From contig BFEA01000300.1 of assembly GCA_003427395.1 (NCBI GenBank), forward strand, positions 1,470,192 through 1,491,551: 21,360 bases of DNA, given 5' to 3'. Shown here piece by piece: positions 1-7,953 of the stretch (its first letter is position 1; each line of letters opens with the position of its first letter). This DNA comes from Chara braunii. Lineage: Eukaryota > Streptophyta > Charophyceae > Charales > Characeae. Below the pieces are notes generated by a model, which saw only the letters and a list, made by a program, of their open reading frames with translations, had not been told where the DNA came from and ran no database searches. A program made the position numbers and the translations under genes.

Positions 1-19
1 TAACTCTCTGAATTAGTAG

Positions 20-435
20 AAATTTGGGCAGCACTCCCTTTAGAAAGGGAGACTTCCCAGATTTATACTAAGTCAGATATGAACTCGAACAACAGATCAA
101 GCTCAACTTTAGACTGAATTTAACTAACTCCTTAATTTTGTGGAAATTTTGGCAGCACTCCCTCTAGAAAAGTGTTATTCCAAAATTTATACAAGGCTAA
201 GTTCAAATTTTGAAAGTAACTTTGGCTTCCCACAAATCAATTTTTGTCTAACTCCCTTAATTAGTAAAAATTTGGGCAGCACTCCGTTTAGAAAAGGAGA
301 CTTCCCAGATTTTAACTAAGCCAGATATATGGAAAAGACAAGTTGAACTCTGACAAGTCAAAAGTTGGTTAACTTCTTGGATTTGTAGAAATTTCGGCAG
401 CGCTTTCCGTAAGAAAAGAGGCTTGCCAAGATTTA
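20..435 (+). repeat. Z tandem hairpin repeats of copy A (4 monomers)
   Basis: Four monomers start at 20, 144, 268 and 390, a period of 122-124 bp. Each is an imperfect inverted repeat. Monomers 1 and 3 (type a) pair AAATTTGGG with CCCAGATTT and enclose a second stem, CTCCCTTT with AAAGGGAG at 34-51. Monomer 2 (type b) pairs AAATTTTGG (144-152) with CCAAAATTT (180-188) perfectly. Monomer 4 is a diverged type b with one C-A mismatch. The two types alternate, giving a higher-order unit of about 246 bp. The core GGCAGC is shared by all four. Confidence 0.85.
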
Positions 436-729
436 TACAAAGCCAAGCATAAGAAAAGATCTCAGAAAATGCAGGAATTGACCTAAGTAAAAAAAAGTTA
501 TTACAAAAAATGCAGGAATTGACACTAACTCCTATGGCTCTAGCACGTGGCGAGCAACTAAAGCAACTACCTATAAAACTGAAATCTAAACAAACTAGTC
601 ATCCCATCCAGTCACATGCAAACCAAATCACGAATGTAAGTACTCTCACCATCCCAAGTTCATTCCATATAGATAGTTCATGAATCTTCAAGTTCTTGCA
701 TCCTTATACCCATCTTATATAAGACATAG
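436..729 (+). promoter_or_regulatory. Conserved spacer with TATA-like box and GTAAGT
   Basis: The stretch between Z and H is conserved in copy D. It contains TATAAAA at 572-578 (D: 15,573-15,579), a shared stretch around ACATGCAA or ATATGCAA, and GTAAGT followed by ACTCTCAC at 636 (D: 15,640). The TATA-to-GTAAGT distance is 64 bp in A and 67 bp in D. The arrangement suggests a polymerase II start just downstream of the TATA-like box, and the GTAAGT resembles a plant 5' splice site. Both are inferences from motif and conservation, with no transcript evidence. No convincing equivalent was found in copy B. Confidence 0.4.
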
Positions 730-1414
730 AGCTGGACCATTCGTCATGGAAACAATGCCCAGCTTGTCTTTATGATATACACGAACAGGTTGCACAACTA
801 CTTCTCTCTTCTTTTGGGCAGATGACTAGGCCATTCGTCATGGAAACAATGCCTAGTCGCCCTGAGCTGTTTAATATCCAAAGATTTAGTATTTCTCTGA
901 CTTTGTTTTCAAAAGAAAAGGCAAATATGGGCAGGGGACTGAACCATTCACAGTAGAAACAATGTTCAGCTTGCCCAAACTATTTCCATTTATACTTTGT
1001 ATTCTCCCTTTTCTCTTCTTAATGATATGACTTAAGGCTAGACCATTCACAGTAGAAACAATGTCCAGCTTCCAGTTCACATGCAAATATACATAAAGTA
1101 CTTTCCTTTATACTCAGTTTAATTTATGTGCGTGGTTTTCAGGCTAAACCATTCACCATGGAAACAATGCTTAGCCTTAGACCAGAAATCCTCCCTCAAA
1201 ATAAACAAGAATTTAAACCCCTTCAATCAGGCAAATCCTCATAGTTAACTAGGGTAGCCAAGCTATTCACAGTAGAAACAATGCTTGGTTCCCCAGAAAA
1301 CAATCAAATAAACACAGCGACCAGGCCATTCACAGTAGAAATAATGCCTGGTCCTTCAGAAAACAGCCAAATAAACATAGCCCTGAGCCATTCACAGTAG
1401 AAACAATGCTCAGG
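730..1414 (+). repeat. H array of copy A: eight hairpins with constant loop and variable stems
   Basis: Eight units carry variants of a shared core, CATTCACAGTAGAAACAATG, each flanked by its own self-complementary arms. The units are at 730-764 (AGCTGG/CCAGCT), 824-858 (GACTAGG/CCTAGTC), 939-969 (CTGAA/TTCAG), 1034-1071 (imperfect, 3' arm GTCCAGCTT), 1141-1177 (AGGCTAA/TTAGCCT), 1258-1288 (CCAAG/CTTGG), 1319-1353 (GACCAGG/CCTGGTC) and 1382-1414 (CCTGAG/CTCAGG). The CATT and AATG ends of the core also pair with each other. Spacing is irregular, 61-117 bp, and the DNA between units shows no obvious repeat, so this is not a simple tandem array. Copy D has eight units at nearly the same spacing. 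Function unknown. Confidence 0.9.
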
Positions 1415-1654
1415 CTTTGGTTGACCCTTCCAAACGCATGCCAAACTGCCCTCCTCCCACCTTCCTCCAATTCACCCTTAGTCTGCTTTCAATCGAAACG
1501 AAGATGAAACTTAAGCTTCACTCTCACACGTTCCTTCCATTCAATCTGATTAGGTCCTGAAGATAAAACAATAGTCATAGAGACAAACTCATGCGTACAT
1601 CAATCATACTGCAGGGGGATAGACAAACATGGGTAATAGTGAGTTATACAGATG
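1415..1654 (+). other. Linker with conserved pyrimidine tract
   Basis: No gene is visible here. CCCACCTTCCTCC at 1458-1470 recurs in copy D near 16,470, and related CCTTCCTC tracts lie on the minus strand in copy B (about 6783-6800) and copy C (about 13,698-13,716), always between H and W. It could be a splice-acceptor pyrimidine tract or a polypurine tract read from the other strand. The sequence does not decide. Confidence 0.4.
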
Positions 1655-1902
1655 AAGCCTCCAGAAATCCTCCTGAGTTCCGGCAGAGCTCCCGCAATAG
1701 GTGAGTGGACTCCCCACAGAGTCTTGATGCAGACCTTTGGGTTGTAATCCCGCCTGCCGCCTTCCCGTCGTAACCAGCATTCTGGACTTAGACTTAGAAA
1801 GATAGAAAGAGAAAAGTGTAAGACTCTCAGATCCAAGAGTGGTGCCCTCAGTCTCGCGTGAGAGGGCCTCGTTGTCTTCAATCGCCTGAGGGTCCCGCAA
1901 TG
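1655..1902 (+). repeat. W conserved block of copy A, ending in ATG
   Basis: This is one of the best-conserved blocks among the four copies (B 6337-6590 minus, C 13,236-13,490 minus, D 16,704-16,946 plus). Recognisable shared stretches are CCTGAGTTC-CGGCAGAGCT, the GACTC-to-GAGTC stem, GTAATCCCGCCTGCCGCCTTC and TTCAATCGCCTGAGGGTCC. Its right edge is a hairpin (GGGCCTC with GAGGGTCC) directly before the ATG at 1900. The stem changes in a pairing-preserving way among copies. Confidence 0.85.
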
Positions 1903-2133
1903 GCGACGGACTTACAGCTTGGTCAGCGAAGTCAAATTGTCGAAGTAGCCCTTCCTGACGAGCCCTCAATCCGCAGCAATGACCCCCTTCACCACCACGG
2001 TCCGACTGCTCCTCTACGCCCTAACATCTCTCCTTGGCCAATCCCCGATGTCAATCTCAACACGTCGCCGTGCTATACTTCTGTGACTTACAGGCATAAG
2101 CATCACGGTACCCTGCTTGAGCAACTAGTATGA
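1900..2133 (+). other. Short open frame after the conserved ATG (copy A); unlikely protein
   Basis: The ATG at 1900 has G at -3 and G at +4, a good plant start context, and ATGGCG is conserved in copies B and D. The frame runs 77 codons to a stop and starts MATDLQLG. The equivalent frames are only 32 codons in B and 56 in D, and C has ATA instead. The encoded peptides do not resemble one another after the first two or three residues. I read this as the remnant of a start region, or a conserved structural or leader element, not a demonstrated gene. Confidence 0.3.
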
Positions 2134-3480
2134 AGTGGCTAAGCCGTTAAGGATACTGCAACACACCAAATTGTAATAAACAAAGTGACTGCAGCCGCAG
2201 AAGGCCAGCTGAAGCCGGACTCGGACAACCGAGCACAACAACGGACCATCCAGGCTAACACAATGGCCAGGATGCCCAGCTACTGGGCAGTAGTGGGAGC
2301 CACAGCTGTGCACAACGCAGCGAGAATGCGACAGTTCACACAGCCGCACCTGCAATGTACACCCAGGTCAAAAGTACCCAGCCTCCTAGTCACGGTAACA
2401 ACCCCTCCCGCTTCCCCGCAAGAAGCTTGTGTTCAAGCTGAGCGCCTGGCAGAAAGGGCGCTGCACCTGTGACAAACATGCAGTACGCCTATTACAACAT
2501 GACATCGTGCAGCAGACGGCAGTTTGCACGGTCTTTGCAGCAGCCACCCGATAAGCCGTAGTTCATCCAACAATAGCTCAGCAAGGCAGAGTCCCTTTGG
2601 CCACGTATCTGACCAGCTACATGGCTGGGTGCGTTCTACGAGAGGATTGACGGCAAGTGCTCGGGCATACTCCCGCCCGATATAGATCAAAATCTAACTC
2701 ATTCACAGTTCGCCCGCTGTTACTAATGGAATCCTCGTTGGTCTCTCCTCTAATGATACGCGCCGGCCAACGAGTAAGACTCCAACCCGCCAGCCCGCTT
2801 CACACTTCTTCCGCTACTGAGACAACCAAAATTGAATGAATCTTCCACTACAAGGTGGAAAGATACATCGTCGATTCCCCAGCCCGTGCCTGCTGTCTTC
2901 ATCGACCAGCTGAGCAACGCATCGGCCAACAGGTAAGTATCCGACCCTGCAGCTGGCCTCCCGCTACTTACATCGATAGGCCATGCATAACTCAGAATGA
3001 ATCTTCCGCTTGAATACGGAAAGCTACACTCCCCCGTAATCGAGCCTCCCTCCCGGGCGCGGGCTTTCGCGTCACCCTTGGCCAAACCACAAACCCATTG
3101 GCAAAACTATTGATGGCATTATGTTCGCACCGCCCTCAAACCCCATAAACGAGCCCTGGTTCGCTCGATGTCGTTGAATATCCGGCGAGTTACTCATTTC
3201 TTCCTCCTCGTTACCGCCATCTCCTCGGCTCCGCGGAAGCTCTTCTTTGCTAACCTCTGAAATCACTAACTTATAGCTAAGACTAACTTCAGATCTCGGT
3301 TCGCCTCACATCAGAACCCCCGAATCGATTCCTCCCCCACCGAAACCTGTCCGCGAACGAGTACACAACGCCTTCTTCTTCTCCTCTGCCATAGCTCGGC
3401 GCAGGTCACTCCCTTCGTAGCTCCTAACAGACTAACCTACCACTAAATTTGACCCCGCCGTCGAATTCACCTTATGCAAA
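2134..3480 (+). other. V spacer of copy A with short hairpin repeats
   Basis: This is diverged non-coding spacer. It holds two copies of a GAATGAATCTTCC motif followed by a hairpin: TTCCAC/GTGGAA (2843-2860) and TTCCG/CGGAA (3004-3021), about 160 bp apart. Reverse-complement counterparts occur in copy C near 11,690-11,712 and 11,888-11,910, which supports collinearity of the V spacers. GACCCCGCCGTCGAATTC at about 3450 also has a minus-strand counterpart near 11,430. No coding signal was found. Confidence 0.6.
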
Positions 3481-3493
3481 AACTTCAAACTCG

Positions 3494-3720
3494 ACTTTTT
3501 CCCCGCCCATTTTCATCAAGGACCGGGTAGGATCTTCCGTCTTTACACTCGGTCATAGCTAGTTTCATGAAGCCCCCACGCACCAACTTCCTTTCCTACC
3601 TCTTATTGTACTCCCTCTCTCCCAATTCCGATCGCAGAATCGGGGTCGCGAGCACCAAAAACCCCGATCTANCACTTTTCCCCGGCCGATTCTATCAAGA
3701 ATCGAGTGAGGTAAGTGCTT
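3494..3720 (+). repeat. About 180-bp tandem duplication containing an N
   Basis: The stretch at 3494-3540 (ACTTTTTCCCCGCCC then ATCAAGGACCGGGTAGG) recurs in diverged form at 3674-3720 (ACTTTTCCCCGGCCG then ATCAAGAATCGAGTGAGG). The offset is 180 bp. The ambiguous base at 3672 sits just before the second copy, so the duplication may have complicated assembly. Confidence 0.5.
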
Positions 3721-4089
3721 CTCCCCCCCGCCATGTTAGTTTCCCTTCATCTCCGACTGCACCTAATGCACGCCCGCGTCCAGGTTCGTCCATTCTTCTT
3801 CACTGCCCGTTGCGTCTATCCGCCCGCTGCCTCCTCCGGCCTAACAGCGCCCGCACAGCCCGTTGCCTGCTGCCTTCGCAGCGCTGCGCCTGGCCCCACT
3901 GTGCTACCGCCCGTCACACACCCGCTGCTCCGCTTGCCCCGTAGTGGCCTGTCATGGCCAGCGCAACGCTCGATAGCGCAACAGCCCGGTCTTAGCTCGC
4001 TCTCCCGCTTTTGCCACCCCACCGACCTCGCCCTTTCGTCACTCCGCGGTCCGACAGCACCCAAATACCGAGATAAGCAATCGGTTGTC

Positions 4090-4181
4090 GGACCTCGCCA
4101 GTTTATGCATATCATTCTTGCGCAGGGGTCGTGCTAAGCTTCTCTGTATCGTTCCAACTTTTAATGAATGTCCCGAAGGAC
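4090..4181 (-). pseudogene. U6 snRNA-derived pseudogene, copy 1
   Basis: Read on the minus strand, this stretch follows plant U6 snRNA from the 5' stem-loop (GTCCTTCGGGACAT) through TTGGAACGATACAGAGAAG, TTAGCA, CCCCTGCGCAAG and ATGCATAAA to a GGTCC-like 3' end, about 92 of the usual roughly 102 nt. The ACAGAGA box is intact and the AGC triad is present. The 5' stem lacks one C and one G relative to canonical plant U6 but still pairs perfectly around UUCG. Other changes include CACGACCCC for CATGGCCCC. No upstream TATA or USE-like element and no terminal T-run are visible, so it is most likely a pseudogene. U6 catalyses splicing within the spliceosome. Confidence 0.85.
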
Positions 4182-4327
4182 ACAGCCTGGGCCGAGGGGT
4201 CCAATCCGCCCCGCTGTCGGTTGCTCCCCCTTCACGGTCTTAGCGCCCGCTTCCACTGCACTACTCCTCCGCTCGCCGTTGCTCAGCGCTGTATTCCAAC
4301 AGCAGTATTTGGCACAGATCAGTGCTA

Positions 4328-4420
4328 GATCCATTCCCCAAGTTATGCGCCTCACCCTTGCACAGGGGCCATGCTAATCTTCTTTGTATCGTTCCAATTT
4401 TAAAGGATGTCCCGAAGGAC
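4328..4420 (-). pseudogene. U6 snRNA-derived pseudogene, copy 2
   Basis: This is the second U6-like stretch on the minus strand. It runs GTCCTTCGGGACAT, AAATTGGAACGATACAAAGAAG, ATTAGCATGGCCCCTG, GCGCATAAC and a degenerate GGATC end. It keeps the ATTAGCATGG region better than copy 1, but the ACAGAGA box has become ACAAAGA, which pairs with the 5' splice site in functional U6. The shortened 5' stem is identical to copy 1, pointing to one shared modified ancestor. No snRNA promoter motif or T-run terminator is visible. Confidence 0.85.
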
Positions 4421-5250
4421 TACCACCTACAGCACCCTGCGGCACTACAAAGTAGCCCGGGGTAATTCAGAGATGTCGTTTTCACTCCTCTGGCTCCGTC
4501 AACTGGACTTGGACACAGGCCTGTATCACAACAGCTCACGAGTATACCCACCGAACTAGGCTCCTGGGTCGCGCACCACCCGCTGTGCCACGCCCCAGGC
4601 AAAACGTGGCGTGGTTAAGTGTAGCGCAGGCAGCCACCAACACAACCTGCAATTGCACTTGAGGCAACTTTGCGGATACAACTCACTCCACGCGACCCTA
4701 TATCAACCCCGGTATCACGCCCCAAAGCGGGACGCGAGTAAAAAGATGAAAGCCAAAACAAAAATGACAAGAGGTATATAAAAAAATTTAATAAAGCAAA
4801 CAAAACGGGAAAAGGGAGCTTCCCGTGGATCGGGCCCGCCGTCGCACCCGCCAACAAAACTGAGGGGGATAGCCCTTTCGAGCCCTCAACCCCTCAGGTT
4901 TCGCTCCATCGTGCTCCGCTGCTGCTGCGTCGACGCCCGCTGGCCTCGATCCCCGAACCACCGTAATAGTAGTCCAATGTTGTAACCTATAGGGCTAAGC
5001 CCAAGCCTGCAACACCTACACCCGAGACTCCAAACAGGATGATACGGCTAGGCCGTTCAGGGCCGCAAAAGCGCCCTGCGCCATTCCTCAGCCCACGTCT
5101 ACGCGCACGGCCACCGAGAGTCCGCGCCGACCTATCACAGTCACACCGTCGTCGTCGTTGCCGATGCCATCGTCGGGGTCGTTCTCCGCTCGTGCGCTCG
5201 ACTCGGTCAGGCGTATCCATCGAACGAAAATACCCCCTAGATCCCAGTTT
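4421..5250 (+). other. GC-rich block of copy A, no gene seen
   Basis: This GC-rich non-coding stretch is collinear with GC-rich blocks preceding the A-rich tract in copies B/C (about 10,470-10,560) and D (about 18,060-18,535). It contains small hairpins, for example CAGGGC (5058-5063) with GCCCTG (5073-5078). Frames across it are of low complexity and arginine- or proline-rich, as expected from GC bias. I see no recognisable product. Confidence 0.5.
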
Positions 5251-5320
5251 AATAAAAAATAACCAGAAATAAAAACTTAACGATAAAAATAAAAATAAAC
5301 AGACCGGCATCCGCGCCGGT
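5251..5320 (+). repeat. A-rich tract followed by a GC hairpin
   Basis: AATAAAAAT-type repeats at 5251-5301 are followed by ACCGGC (5303-5308) pairing with GCCGGT (5315-5320) and a T-run. Equivalent A-rich tracts lie at 10,429-10,466 (as T-rich) and 18,538-18,562, so this is a fixed landmark of the composite repeat. Confidence 0.6.
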
Positions 5321-5496
5321 TTTTGTAATCAACATCAAGGGGTGAATCATGCGCGCCTTAAACCTGCGCGCTCACGCACTCTTTACTCTAGTCAACCATC
5401 CTGTCAATGCAAATTACAGACGCGGTCGCGACTAGCGTGGTATACTTAAACTTTAACCCAAACTAGTTTTCCGTCACTTGCAAAAACCCAAGGTGG

Positions 5497-5514
5497 ATAC
5501 CCTTGTAAGGGTAT
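5497..5514. repeat. 18-bp inverted repeat, arms 8 bp
   Basis: ATACCCTT and AAGGGTAT flank a 2-base centre. The same core, with longer 12-bp arms, occurs in opposite orientation at 10,226-10,251, just outside block X of copy B. The downstream CGACAACG is shared too. It marks the right end of recognisable copy A. Confidence 0.8.
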
Positions 5515-5534
5515 GCGCACCGACAACGGCATTT

Positions 5535-5549
5535 GAGAGAGAGAGAGAG
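5535..5549. repeat. Short GA microsatellite at the A/B junction
   Basis: A GAGAGAGAGAGAGAG tract lies where recognisable copy A ends and minus-strand copy B spacer begins. It may mark a recombination or assembly junction. Confidence 0.6.
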
Positions 5550-6240
5550 CGGGCTCTTTGCAACCAATCGAGTAAACGGATGCGGCGGGCTGAGTTGGAT
5601 TAATTGGTATGCTTGAACCTTGATGTTGGACTGCAGTATGCGGACATTGCTGGTTTATTTCCAGAGGACCTCTGTTGTTGTGCATTAAGGCAGTGTTTTT
5701 ACTATCCTCAGCAACGGCAAACTGCTAGTGTTGATTGCAGGGCACTGCGCTGCTGATTCCACGACTTAGGCTATTGCTATAGTTTGGCGACTGTCGTGTA
5801 CACTGTTGAGTTCCTGTTGGTATTAGCTTGGCTTATCATGAAGGTTCTACAAATGGTTTTCTGGCGGATGTTCTGGTTTCAAACGGTGTTGTTGCTGCTG
5901 TATATCTAAGGGGTTTACTAACACAGTTTCAGTTGGAGCAGGTTGCTAATGACGTATGATCAAAGGAGAGATTGTTGTTACTTCCAGCGTCACCATACTG
6001 TTACTACGTTGTTACTGTTGGTTGTTGCCATGTCGTGCTTGATGTTGTGCACACTGCACTTGTTGTGCACGGTTCTGTTGAAATTCGGCTAGAGCCCCGG
6101 CTGCATTTTGAGTAAAGCACAGGGGGGTGTTCTATTTAAATGCAGCCTTTCTAGTCTGCAGAGCGGCAATTTGGTCTGGAGGAACGACACCACGAATTGA
6201 GGGAGTGAGTCGGCGTTGCAGAAAAGGTCACTGCCGAGGG
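5550..6240 (-). other. V spacer of copy B, no gene seen
   Basis: On the minus strand this is diverged spacer rich in ACAAC-type words. Near its start it shares TGCGGCCAAATGACCCTC with similarly placed stretches in A, C and D (GCGGC or GCAGC followed by AATGA-CCCTC or similar). No open frame of note was found. Confidence 0.5.
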
Positions 6241-6339
6241 TCATTTGGCCGCAGTTAGTCTACATTTTTGTCGTGGTTCGACCATCTTCTTTGCAATTGG
6301 TTGTGGTTTGACCATCCTTACTCCGTTTTCGGCCGCCAT
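6241..6339 (-). other. 32-codon open frame after the conserved ATG (copy B)
   Basis: The minus-strand ATG at 6339-6337 (context ACAATGGCGG, A at -3 and G at +4) starts MAAENGVR and stops after 32 codons. It is the positional counterpart of the frames at 1900 and 16,944. It is too short and too dissimilar to be a shared protein. Confidence 0.25.
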
Positions 6340-6590
6340 TGTGGGACCCTCAGGCGCACGAAGGCAACAAGGTCCTCTCTTGCGAGTTGAGTTTATCCCT
6401 CTCCTGTAACTCGAGCATCTGAAACCCCTCCTTCTGCCCTTCTTACTCTAAGTTTAGTCTACGGTTACGAGAGGAAGGCGGTAGGCGGGATTGCAACCCG
6501 TAATTTGCATGAAGACGTTGTGAGAGGTCAACCTACCGATTGCGGGAGCTTTGTCCGAGTCAGACGGGGTTCTGGAGGCAGGGAACACTC
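6337..6590 (-). repeat. W conserved block of copy B
   Basis: This is the minus-strand counterpart of 1655-1902. It retains AGGCGGTAGGCGGGATTGCAAC-like and GGGAGCTTTG-like stretches (plus-strand reading). Its pre-ATG stem is GGACCT with AGGGTCC, where copy C has GGGCCT with AGGGCCC. That is a paired G-C to A-T exchange. Confidence 0.85.
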
Positions 6591-6838
6591 AGGTATAATA
6601 ATTGTTTTATATGTGTAATTCCATCTCTTAAACTATACTACCCTCTTTCTGATTGAACGTATGAATGAGAAAGTTTTCTACTTTGGTTTGTTTTAATTTC
6701 ATGATTTGATCTGAACAGTTAATTTGACTAAGTATGTATGAGAATTCAACTTATGTGCACGAGTTCAGATACAATGAATGAAGGAAGGCGGGAGGAAGGT
6801 TAATTTTGCTTGTGACTGACCGAGTCAAACAAAGGTTG

Positions 6839-7953
6839 AGTCCATTCTAAGTGCGTGGACTTAGTGTTATGTTTCTTTTTGTACGTTGGGCTATCTGATT
6901 GACTTTTAAAGGCCTCGATGATCCATAAGTTTGACGGTCCGGTCGCATGTTTTTCTTGGGGTTTCTAAACAGAGGATGGGGTCTATAAGTTGGGTACTCA
7001 GTATCCTTGCTTTCTTTTGTTGTTAGTCAGAGCTGGACACATTTTAAGTGCGTGTGTCCAGTTTTATGTTTATTTATGAAGGGAACACAGGCAAAGGCTT
7101 GTTACACCATACGTTGGTATAACAAAGTCATAAGCCGTGAATATAAAAGAAACCAAATTTTAAATATGATATATTTATTGATGTATTATATCATTGGCAG
7201 GCTAGACGCGATAAGTTGGGAGGTCTAGCCATGTAAGCCAGTAGAAGACAAAGCAGAAAAGGAAATAAGATCGATAATATAAAAAAGTGAGGTGACCTGG
7301 ACAAGTTGGACTCGTCCATAAGTTTGGTAGTCCGGGCATATGCCCATGATAACACAAAACGCAAAAAGGTAATATAAAACTTGGCTATTTTTCTAAACAT
7401 AATTGAGGCTTGGTTGGGGATCTCCATAAATTAGAGTGATCTGACCATTGGTCGGAAGAGAGAATGAAAGTGTGATCTTACTTGTTGAATATGGTTATGT
7501 TGCGGAGACTAAACGAACCCATTAGTTGGGGGTTGTTCGATCATACGCACATGTTGTATGTCTAAGCAAGCTAGACTACCCATAAGTTAGGTAACCTAGT
7601 TCTACACTATATGTCATTCTTTGGGTTGACTAGCCATATCAAAAGTTGGTGTATTATAGTTATATGCCTCTTGTCGTTTGTTCAGGTAAAGGCTGGATCC
7701 CTTATAAGTTGAGGTGATTCAGTTATTTTTTTATGCCAAATGTTTAGGCTGACCAACCTCACCATAAGTTGGTACGGTCTGGTCATACGCCTTATGTCGA
7801 TTGTTTAGGCAGAAACTAGTCACACCATAAGTAGGTGTGGCATAGTCATATGCCTTACGTTTACTTGTTCTACCAGACAAAGGCACCATAAGTCGGTGTG
7901 GCCTAATCATGTAATTTCGCAGGTCAGTCCCATCCATAAGTTGGATTGTCTGA
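6839..7953 (-). repeat. H array of copy B: about 15 hairpin units
   Basis: On the plus strand most units carry the core CCATAAGTTGG or a close variant, flanked by unit-specific complementary arms. Clear examples are 7200-7230 (GGCTAGAC/GTCTAGCC), 7296-7336 (CCTGGAC/GTCCGGG), 7571-7599 (CTAG..TACC/GGTA..CTAG), 7693-7722 (CTGGATC/GATTCAG), 7751-7784 (GACCA/TGGTC), 7815-7846 (ACTA..CACACC/GGTGTG..TAGT) and 7924-7953 (TCAG..ATCC/GGAT..CTGA). Two units nearest W, 6839-6861 (AGTCCA/TGGACT) and 7033-7061 (CTGGACAC/GTGTCCAG), use a different core, ATT-TAAGTGCGTG. The core differs completely from that of copy A although position and architecture agree. Confidence 0.85.

Larger units (their letters stand above)
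3985..4420 (-). repeat. About 240-bp tandem pair, each unit containing a U6-derived copy
   Basis: The two U6-derived copies lie 239 bp apart in the same orientation, and their flanks are also related. CGGTCTTAGC occurs at about 3988 and again at about 4236. A weaker match, CCGACAGCACC against CCAACAGCAGT, precedes each U6 3' end. The pair therefore arose by local duplication of a U6-containing segment, not by two independent insertions. Confidence 0.65.
1..5533 (+). repeat. Composite hairpin-rich repeat, copy A (left end outside window)
   Basis: This is the first of four diverged copies of one composite unit. It contains, in order, Z tandem hairpins (20-435), a TATA-like box (572-578), the H hairpin array (730-1414), a pyrimidine tract, the W block with a conserved ATG (1655-1902), a long spacer V holding two U6-derived copies, a GC-rich block, an A-rich tract (5251-5301) and a palindrome (5497-5514). 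Every block has a collinear counterpart in copy D at 14,900-18,600, and several have counterparts on the minus strand in B and C. No coding domain was seen. The blocks X and Y that precede Z in copy D would lie left of the window. It may be a non-autonomous retroelement or a tandem-unit family; neither is proven. Confidence 0.8.

Noticed and set aside
730-1414. CRISPR-like array (short repeats with spacers)
   Set aside because: Spacing is irregular, repeats are imperfect with unit-specific arms, no cas genes are present and the genome is eukaryotic.
1655-1902. LTR retrotransposon primer-binding site in the GGCAGAGCT stretch
   Set aside because: It only loosely resembles the common TGGTATCAGAGC site, and TG/CA element ends and a downstream gag frame could not be found.
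3567-4137. Overlapping plus-strand frames in the GC-rich region around 3567-4137
   Set aside because: They are proline-, arginine- and serine-rich from base composition, cross an N and the U6-containing repeat, and show no domain.
4090-4420. Functional U6 genes
   Set aside because: No TATA or upstream sequence element at the expected distance on the minus strand, no T-run terminator, and substitutions in conserved positions.
5303-5325. ACCGGC hairpin followed by a T-run, resembling a bacterial rho-independent terminator
   Set aside because: The surrounding DNA is a plant-type repeat copy, the A-rich neighbour is a family landmark, and no bacterial gene is nearby.
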